A stretch of 7,768 nt of DNA from an uncultured Gemmatimonadaceae bacterium (lineage in GTDB: Bacteria > Gemmatimonadota > Gemmatimonadetes > Gemmatimonadales > Gemmatimonadaceae): assembly GCA_955652265.1 (NCBI GenBank), contig CATPBD010000045.1, positions 1-7,768 of the forward strand, read 5' to 3'. How positions within the stretch are numbered: position 1 is the first letter of the stretch; each line of letters opens with the position of its first letter. The notes under the pieces are model-generated. The model had not been told where the DNA came from. It searched no databases and saw only the letters and a program-made list of their open reading frames with translations. Shown piece by piece: positions 1 to 4,998 of the stretch. The position numbers and the translations under genes were made by a program.

Positions 1-35
1 ACGCTATGCCGGTTAAAAGGAACAGAATTGAATCC

Positions 36-42
36 AGAGGAG
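36..42 (+). promoter_or_regulatory. Shine-Dalgarno sequence that favours the ATG at 49
   Basis: AGAGGAG is complementary to the 16S rRNA 3' end and lies 6 bases before the ATG at 49. It makes this ATG a better start than the in-frame TTG at 28, although that codon has its own weaker AAAAGGA (15-21) at similar spacing. Confidence 0.6.
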
Positions 43-48
43 TTACCG

Positions 49-288
49 ATGGCTGAAAACAAGGGAGACGAACGGTCCGACGTCCCAACTGACAGCGACG
101 AATTGACAGACGAAACCCTGAGAAGCGAGCAGGCGGCGAAGGAGAAAAAGTCCGCTCCAAAAGATGATCCGACTTTGCGGGAAGAGCCAAATCCGCCCCA
201 CACGACCACCGGCTTTTTTACCGCACCAAAATTCGGAGCGGCAGGAAGTGGTGGGCTTGAAATCGAACCGGGGTTGGAGAAGGACTAA
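49..288 (+). CDS. Small acidic, probably disordered protein of unknown function (79 aa)
   Basis: I do not recognise this gene. Starting at the ATG at 49 it encodes 79 residues. They are strongly charged (19 Asp/Glu against 10 Lys/Arg, net about -9), contain no cysteine or tryptophan, and have no signal peptide or membrane segment. The first two thirds are almost all charged, Ser, Thr, Pro and Ala residues and look intrinsically disordered. The C-terminal third (about residues 50-79) is different: a TTTGFFTAPKFG stretch followed by Gly-rich sequence and an acidic end, which may be a short conserved motif. The ATG is preceded by AGAGGAG (36-42) with 6 bases of spacing, a near-ideal ribosome-binding site. 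An alternative TTG start at 28, also preceded by a purine-rich AAAAGGA, would add seven residues. The strong ribosome-binding site and the neat convergent end, 6 bases from the DinB gene, argue for a real gene. It may be the last gene of a unit entering from the left. Confidence 0.6.
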   Translation: MAENKGDERSDVPTDSDELTDETLRSEQAAKEKKSAPKDDPTLREEPNPPHTTTGFFTAPKFGAAGSGGLEIEPGLEKD

Positions 289-294
289 GAGCCG

Positions 295-774
295 TCAACG
301 CTTGCGGGTTGCGGCCGGCGCGTTCCGCACGAACGCTATGTAGTCAGTGGGGCTCGGCGTGTCGCCCGCGGCGCGAAGTGAAGCAGCGATCTGACCGCGA
401 TGATAGGCGGCGTGCAGCGACACGTGCGTCAGAATGTCCTCCAGCGTCGAGGTAAACTGATCGCCCGCACTATTTCGATAAGTGATCGGACGCTGTTTCG
501 TTTCCGGGGTGAGATCGGAAGCGAGCTTTTGATAGGCCACTGCATTCTCGCCAGCGAGCCGCTCGCACTCATCGAGCGTCAGACTCGGCCACACAGCGAG
601 TTTCGGAGCGGTGCCGTTGATGCGAGACAGCCATACGTGCTCTGAGCCAAGTATGTGAGCGTAGAGATCCAGATCTTTCTTCAAAACGCTCTGCGCTCCG
701 CGGAGGCTCTGTAAGACTCTCGCGTCGGCCCAGGCCAAATGCTCGAAGAGCTTTGTGAAGCGATCGTTCATCAT
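295..774 (-). CDS. DinB-fold (DinB/YfiT-like) putative metal-dependent protein
   Basis: A 159-residue protein of the DinB/YfiT-like four-helix-bundle superfamily. These are usually cytoplasmic, often bind a divalent metal through three histidines, and include thiol-dependent S-transferases as well as many proteins of unknown role. The fold is recognisable from an N-terminal helix (FEHLAWADARVL, residues 10-21), then HILGSEHVWLSRI (40-52), and the hallmark HVSLHAAYHRGQI near 117-129. Likely metal ligands are His121 and His125, with His40 or His46 as the third; this assignment comes from the family pattern. Length is normal for the family. There is no signal peptide. Two adjacent ATG codons start the reading frame. 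The ribosome-binding site GAGGG (779-783) is 4 bases from the first and 7 bases from the second, so the true start may be 771 (158 aa). The gene follows the propeller-protein gene with a 7-base gap, implying one operon. The enzymatic substrate cannot be told from sequence. Damage inducibility should not be assumed from the family name. Confidence 0.9.
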   Translation of the reverse strand: MMNDRFTKLFEHLAWADARVLQSLRGAQSVLKKDLDLYAHILGSEHVWLSRINGTAPKLAVWPSLTLDECERLAGENAVAYQKLASDLTPETKQRPITYRNSAGDQFTSTLEDILTHVSLHAAYHRGQIAASLRAAGDTPSPTDYIAFVRNAPAATRKR

Positions 775-778
775 ACTG

Positions 779-783
779 CCCTC
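779..783 (-). promoter_or_regulatory. Shine-Dalgarno of the DinB gene overlapping the upstream stop codon
   Basis: On the minus strand the sequence reads TGAGGGCAGTATGATG. The TGA (784-782) is the stop of the 1086-residue upstream protein, and its last two bases are the start of the GAGGG ribosome-binding site of the DinB gene. A ribosome terminating on the first gene would therefore sit on the initiation site of the second, the usual arrangement for translational coupling. Confidence 0.6.
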
Positions 784-3700
784 ACTTCGTCAGCTCGACC
801 GGTCGTCCAATCGTCCACGGAACCTTCGCCGCGTCGAGGCCCGCGTTGAGCGCGGGAATCCGCCGTTGCAACAGTGCGTTGATTCGTCCCACTTCGCGCT
901 GGAGATCCGAGGATGCGAGAGTCAGCGTTGATCGCTGGAGCTCGGTGGGCTGCGAAGTAACGTTCCCGATCTCGTCGGCAACGTTATTCACTCGCTCTTG
1001 AATCGAGGGATCTTCCACTCTCTTGTCATCGCTCAGCGGCTCCGCTTCCGGATCGCCGCGCAGCTTTTTGAGAATGTCATTGAGCTCCTTCTCGACGGCA
1101 TCGGCTTGCTTCGACACACTATCGGGGGCGGGGTTGCTCTTGAGCGCTGTCTTGACATCCGTGATCTGATCTTTGAGCTGCTCTCCCGTACGGACGGCGG
1201 CTTGCGCCGTCGCCTGCAACCGGCCAGTGCTCACGCGCATGTCATAAAGAGCGCGATAGTCCGCTTCGCTCATCGGCACGAGTGGATCTGATCGCACATC
1301 GATCGGCACCTCGGTGACGGCTGGAGTCCCTGATCCTCCCTTCACCGTCAGGCGCGCTGTGTATCGGCCTGGGAGTACGAACGGCCCCGACGGATCTCTC
1401 TGTCTGAACGGCGGCTCGCCCACCTGATTGGCTGGCCGACGTACAGTGTATGGCGGCCCATTGCGAAGATCCCAAGTTACGCGGTGCATTCCACGTTTCT
1501 TGTTAGCTGTCAGCTCGCGCACGCGCTTTCCGCCCGCATCGAAGATTCCGAGCGTGACATCTCCGCCCTTGGGAAGCGAATCGCGCAGGAAATACGTAAT
1601 GATCGCGCCGAATGCGGGATTGGGCGCCGAGTACTCGCGGTCACCGAGGGCCCCTGCGCCCCGGACGCCACCTGGAACGGAGCTGTTCGGATTGTACTCT
1701 GTTGCAGACTTTACTGGGAAGAGATACGTGCCGACACGATTCGCTTCGCCGAGTTTTTCAAGTGGCGTGATGTCGTCGATGATGTAGATGCCGCGGCCAT
1801 GTGTACCGATGACGAGATCGCGCTCGCGTGGGTGGACCACGATGTCGTGGACGGCAACGGTCGGGATGTTGTATTTGAGCTGCGTCCACGCGTTGCCCTG
1901 AAGCGCTGAATAGAATACTCCGAACTCCGTGCCGACGAAGAGGAGGTTCGGCTCCACGACATCTTCCCGTATCACCTGCACCGACCCGTTCGCTGGGAGA
2001 TTACCGCTGATCGGAGTCCAGTGCGCGCCGTAATCGTTGCTCTTCAGGACATACGGCTTGAAATCGTTGTTGCGGTGATTGTCGAGCGTCGCATACACGG
2101 TTCCTTCATTGAACCGTGAGGCGACCACTCGGCTCACATACGTCTGGTCGGGAACTCCGGGGAATTTCGTGATTCTGTTCCAGGTCGTGCCACCATCGCG
2201 CGAGATGGAAATCACTCCATCGTCGGTTCCGACGTACAACAGCCCTTGATGCATGGGTGACTCGTCGATAGTGCTGATGTTTCCGTAATCCGCCGTTCCC
2301 TGATGCCTCGCGATCGCGTCGCGCGGCCAGATCTTACCCATGACGGGAAGACTGTCGCGATTGAGCTGACGAGTAAGGTCGGGGCCAAGTCTCGTCCACG
2401 CATCCCCGCGATTGGTGCTCTTGAAGAGATAGTTCGCGCCGAAGTAGATGGTGTTGTGATCGTACGGCGAGATGAGCATCGGCGAGCTCCAGTTCCACCG
2501 ATACGGCCTGCCACCAAAGTCCGGGAGTGGCTTGATGGTCTTCTGCTCACCGGTGCGAACATCGTAGCGGACGATGTCGCCGCCCTGTGATTCACCGTAA
2601 ACCGTGTTCGGCTCAGCCGGATCTATCTGCGCGTAGAATCCGTCGCCGCCGGTGGTGCGAATCCAGTCGGCGTTGGTAATCCCTTGGCGGTTGCGGGTCT
2701 GGCTCGGTCCGCCCCAGCTGCTGTTGTCCTGCAGTCCGCCGTACACGTAGTAGAACGGCTGACGCATGTCGGTGGCAATCGCGTAGTACTGGGAGATTGG
2801 AAGATTCGGAACGAAATCGACGGTGCGCCCACGATCGTGGCTGATGTAGACGCCGCCGTCACAGCCGATGATGAGGTGATTCGGATCGGTAGGATCGATC
2901 CACATTGCGTGATGATCCGAGTGCGACGCACCAGCAGTGTTATGGAATGTGCGGCCCCCATCGGTCGAGACCTGTAGGGGAACGCCCATGAAGTAGACAC
3001 GATCCGGATTTGTGGGATCGACTCGGATCTGCCCCATGTACCATGGGTAGGAAAACGGTGTCCCCATCTTCTGCCAGCTCGCTCCGTAGTCATCGGAGCG
3101 ATATGTGCTTGCTTCGGTGTTTCCGGTCGACGCACCGTTGCCGGTGACTTTCGTTTCTATGGTCGCATAGACGACATTCGGATTCGATCTGCTGACGTCG
3201 AGACCGATTCTTCCAACGTCGACCTTCGGCAGTCCCTCAGTGAGCTTCGTCCAGGTGTCACCGCCATCGATGCTCTTCCAGAGTCCGCTGCCCGGACCGC
3301 CGCCCACATAGGTGTATGGACGGCGCTCGCGCTGGAACGACGCGGCGTAGATCGTGTTCGGATTCGACGGATCGAAGATGACGTCGGTGAACCCGGTGTG
3401 CGTGTCTATGTTCTTGACGTTTTTCCAGGTGCGGCCGCCGTCGGTCGTCCTGAACAACCCACGATCCCCACCGGCTCCCCACAACGGACCCGCCGCTGCC
3501 ACGAAAACGATCTCGGGATTCGTCGGATGAACGATCACTCGGCCGATGTGCTCGGACTTTTTCAGTCCCATGTTCGTCCACGTCTTTCCGCTGTTCTCCG
3601 ATTTGTACACACCGTCGCCCCACGACGAGCTGCGCTGGTTGTTCGCCTCGCCGGTGCCGACCCAGATGATGTCGGGATTGCTGGGTGCAACCGCGATGTC

Positions 3701-4042
3701 GCCGATGGAGGCCGAGCCCTGATGGTCGAAGATCGGCTCCCACGTGGTTCCGCCATTCGTCGTCTTCCACACGCCGCCCGATGCTGAGGCGACGTAGAAG
3801 AGCTCGCCGAGTCTTTCGCCGACCTGCGATTTTGGGCCTTCAGGCACCGCGAAGTCGACGACGCGTCCGCTGGTGACCGCTGGTCCGATCGAGCGCCATG
3901 GTAATTCCGCGAGTCGGGCGGAATCTGCATCGAACGCAGCGGGAGTCGTCTTGGTGTTCGGCGTCGCCTGACTAAAGGCGACCGCAGGAAGGGAGGCGAA
4001 GAGGATGATCGCGACAGCAGGGCGCGAGAACGAGTGCGGCAT
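782..4042 (-). CDS. Exported VPS10/sortilin-like Asp-box (BNR) beta-propeller protein
   Basis: A 1086-residue secreted protein of the WD40/YVTN/BNR-repeat, VPS10-sortilin-like family, often labelled 'glycosyl hydrolase' from its BNR repeats although no catalytic activity is established. An N-terminal signal peptide (about residues 1-24, hydrophobic core AVAIILFASLPAVAF) predicts export. About ten Asp-box motifs (S/T-x-D/N-x-G-x-T-W type) occur near residues 93, 147, 198, 256, 315, 358, 400, 541, 613 and 667. They mark the turns of propeller blades and indicate probably two propellers within residues 45-760. The box near 400 is degenerate (SHDRGRTVDF, with Val in place of Trp). Residues about 826-860 (VTLGIFDAGGKRVREL ... 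HRVTWDLRN) resemble the FlgD-like Ig fold common at the end of these proteins. The last 160 residues (about 925-1070) are helical and charged, with probable coiled-coil. The only cysteine is Cys394. No clear Shine-Dalgarno precedes the ATG at 4042. The likely role is periplasmic or surface binding of protein or glycan; the ligand is unknown. The frame is intact throughout. Confidence 0.9.
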   Translation of the reverse strand: MPHSFSRPAVAIILFASLPAVAFSQATPNTKTTPAAFDADSARLAELPWRSIGPAVTSGRVVDFAVPEGPKSQVGERLGELFYVASASGGVWKTTNGGTTWEPIFDHQGSASIGDIAVAPSNPDIIWVGTGEANNQRSSSWGDGVYKSENSGKTWTNMGLKKSEHIGRVIVHPTNPEIVFVAAAGPLWGAGGDRGLFRTTDGGRTWKNVKNIDTHTGFTDVIFDPSNPNTIYAASFQRERRPYTYVGGGPGSGLWKSIDGGDTWTKLTEGLPKVDVGRIGLDVSRSNPNVVYATIETKVTGNGASTGNTEASTYRSDDYGASWQKMGTPFSYPWYMGQIRVDPTNPDRVYFMGVPLQVSTDGGRTFHNTAGASHSDHHAMWIDPTDPNHLIIGCDGGVYISHDRGRTVDFVPNLPISQYYAIATDMRQPFYYVYGGLQDNSSWGGPSQTRNRQGITNADWIRTTGGDGFYAQIDPAEPNTVYGESQGGDIVRYDVRTGEQKTIKPLPDFGGRPYRWNWSSPMLISPYDHNTIYFGANYLFKSTNRGDAWTRLGPDLTRQLNRDSLPVMGKIWPRDAIARHQGTADYGNISTIDESPMHQGLLYVGTDDGVISISRDGGTTWNRITKFPGVPDQTYVSRVVASRFNEGTVYATLDNHRNNDFKPYVLKSNDYGAHWTPISGNLPANGSVQVIREDVVEPNLLFVGTEFGVFYSALQGNAWTQLKYNIPTVAVHDIVVHPRERDLVIGTHGRGIYIIDDITPLEKLGEANRVGTYLFPVKSATEYNPNSSVPGGVRGAGALGDREYSAPNPAFGAIITYFLRDSLPKGGDVTLGIFDAGGKRVRELTANKKRGMHRVTWDLRNGPPYTVRRPANQVGEPPFRQRDPSGPFVLPGRYTARLTVKGGSGTPAVTEVPIDVRSDPLVPMSEADYRALYDMRVSTGRLQATAQAAVRTGEQLKDQITDVKTALKSNPAPDSVSKQADAVEKELNDILKKLRGDPEAEPLSDDKRVEDPSIQERVNNVADEIGNVTSQPTELQRSTLTLASSDLQREVGRINALLQRRIPALNAGLDAAKVPWTIGRPVELTK

Positions 4043-4058
4043 CGTTTATCGGGGTGAA

Positions 4059-4089
4059 GAGACCCGGATAATCTCATTCACGGGTTCTC
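4059..4089 (-). promoter_or_regulatory. Inverted repeat just upstream of the propeller-protein gene
   Basis: Read on the minus strand, GAGAACCCG (4089-4081) and CGGGTCTC (4066-4059) form an 8-base-pair stem with one bulged A around a 14-base loop. The dyad ends 16 bases before the ATG at 4042. If transcribed it is a leader hairpin near the ribosome landing area. If transcription starts inside it, it is better read as an operator. A -10-like GATTAT lies within the loop (4073-4068), and a TTGGCA resembling a -35 box lies at 4099-4094. The spacing between them is about 20 bases, longer than ideal, so the promoter call is weak. No T-run follows, so it is not an intrinsic terminator. Confidence 0.35.
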
Positions 4090-4111
4090 GATTTGCCAAT
4101 CCCGGTGCGGC

Positions 4112-4140
4112 TTGCCGGGAAACTCGCCTGTCTCTACTCT
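4112..4140 (+). promoter_or_regulatory. Weak candidate promoter of the PAP2 phosphatase gene
   Basis: TTGCCG (4112-4117) and TACTCT (4135-4140) are separated by 17 bases and match the sigma-70 consensus at 4 of 6 and 3 of 6 positions. A start about seven bases beyond the -10 box would fall almost on the ATG at 4146, giving a leaderless or nearly leaderless mRNA. This would agree with the lack of any Shine-Dalgarno before that gene. The match is weak and could be chance. Confidence 0.25.
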
Positions 4141-4145
4141 GAATC

Positions 4146-4862
4146 ATGCGCCCCAGCGTCTTGATGATCGTGGCCGGATGCCTGCTTTCTCCTTTGAACA
4201 CTGCGACGGCCCAGCAAGATTCTGTATTGCATCCTGCCCCCGAGCACACACCCGCACGCGCGTGGATCGCACCAGTTGCCATCGCTGCTTCAGCCGTGCT
4301 CGATCCGGAGGTGCGCGAATGGGCGGTGGGTGGCCATACTCGCTCTCTGGACCGCTTGGCGAAAACGGTCAATCCGCTCGGAACACAACGTCGGCTCGTG
4401 CCGGCAATGGCGATTACGTACGTCGGTGCGCTCATCACACATCGCGAGTCGCTGGCAATCGGAACACTCAACACCGGGGCAGGATATGTTGCGTCTGATC
4501 TTGTGGAATCCGTGCTAAAGCCCGTAGTTGGGCGCGAGCGGCCTTTCGTGGAAGGGAATTCGCATCGCTTTCGTCCGTTCACTGCCAATGATGGAAACTG
4601 GCAGTCATTTCCGTCAGCGCACGTTGCTCACATCGCTGCAATCGCCGCGGCAGTATCCGAGCAAACACATTCGCGGCCGATCTCCGCAGTGGGCGATGTT
4701 CTCGTCACTCTGGTAGCGTGGGATCGAGTTTACGAGGACCAGCATTGGACGAGCGATGTGACAGCCACCATGGTATTGAGCTCGCTCGTGAGTGGTGCGA
4801 CGGTGAGATGGCTCCGGTCGCGCGAATCCCGTTCTTCTGATGCCGAGCACGACCGCAGATAA
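4146..4862 (+). CDS. Exported PAP2-family acid phosphatase
   Basis: A 238-residue phosphatase of the PAP2 (type 2 phosphatidic acid phosphatase/haloperoxidase) superfamily, which hydrolyses phosphomonoesters through a phospho-histidine intermediate. A signal peptide spans about residues 1-22 (core VLMIVAGCLLSPL, probable cleavage ATA|QQ), so it acts in the periplasm or outside. The three signature motifs are in order. Motif 1 is Lys125-x6-Arg132-Pro133 (KPVVGRERP). Motif 2 is Pro156-Ser-Ala-His159 (PSAH where PSGH is usual). Motif 3 is Arg194-x5-His200 with Asp204 (DRVYEDQHWTSD, where Ser before Arg is usual). The catalytic Lys, Arg and His residues are all present, so the enzyme should be active. 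Hydrophobic stretches are short and Ala/Val-rich, so it is either a loosely membrane-associated or a soluble type rather than a clear six-helix lipid phosphatase; the substrate is not evident. The ATG at 4146 places the signal peptide at the very N terminus. No Shine-Dalgarno precedes it. It is transcribed divergently from the propeller gene. Confidence 0.9.
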   Translation: MRPSVLMIVAGCLLSPLNTATAQQDSVLHPAPEHTPARAWIAPVAIAASAVLDPEVREWAVGGHTRSLDRLAKTVNPLGTQRRLVPAMAITYVGALITHRESLAIGTLNTGAGYVASDLVESVLKPVVGRERPFVEGNSHRFRPFTANDGNWQSFPSAHVAHIAAIAAAVSEQTHSRPISAVGDVLVTLVAWDRVYEDQHWTSDVTATMVLSSLVSGATVRWLRSRESRSSDAEHDRR

Positions 4863-4998
4863 GCCGAGGATCACGTTGCGCCCAAGTCGCCATCGATGGT
4901 ACAGCTAGAACAACGATGATCAACACTGCGCATGTGCCGTCAGTACTTATACATAGTAGGGTGCCCGTTCGACCTGTCCCCACTCCTCTTCACATTCT
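4863..4998 (+). other. Intergenic region before the peptidase gene
   Basis: These 136 bases hold no gene that I can support. A short AT-rich patch around 4948-4957 (TATACATAGT) is the only -10-like sequence, about 40 bases before the ATG at 4999, and no good -35 box lies 16-18 bases upstream of it. A perfect 10-base palindrome, CCATCGATGG, lies at 4890-4899. There is no stem followed by a T-run, so no intrinsic terminator is visible after the phosphatase gene. The 18 bases before the peptidase start are pyrimidine-rich rather than purine-rich. Confidence 0.4.

Noticed and set aside
266..275. AACCGGGGTT as a terminator stem at the end of the acidic mini-protein gene
   Set aside because: It has only four base pairs, a two-base loop and no T-run, and it lies inside the coding region.
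2623..3135. 170-codon minus-strand frame within the propeller gene
   Set aside because: It is an alternative frame of the propeller gene. Its translation lacks the Asp-box repeats that occur regularly in the chosen frame.
782..4042. Sialidase or glycosyl hydrolase function for the Asp-box protein
   Set aside because: Asp boxes mark the propeller fold only. I could not see the Arg triad or Tyr/Glu arrangement of sialidases, so no hydrolase activity is claimed.
4046..4588. 180-codon open frame on the minus strand opposite the phosphatase gene
   Set aside because: It is antisense to a gene with all three PAP2 motifs. Its product is Arg/Ser/Thr-rich with no recognisable fold, as expected of a shadow frame in GC-rich DNA.
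4890..4899. Perfect palindrome CCATCGATGG before the peptidase gene
   Set aside because: A 10-base palindrome is expected about once per thousand bases by chance. It has no second copy nearby and no clear promoter beside it, so it is not called an operator.
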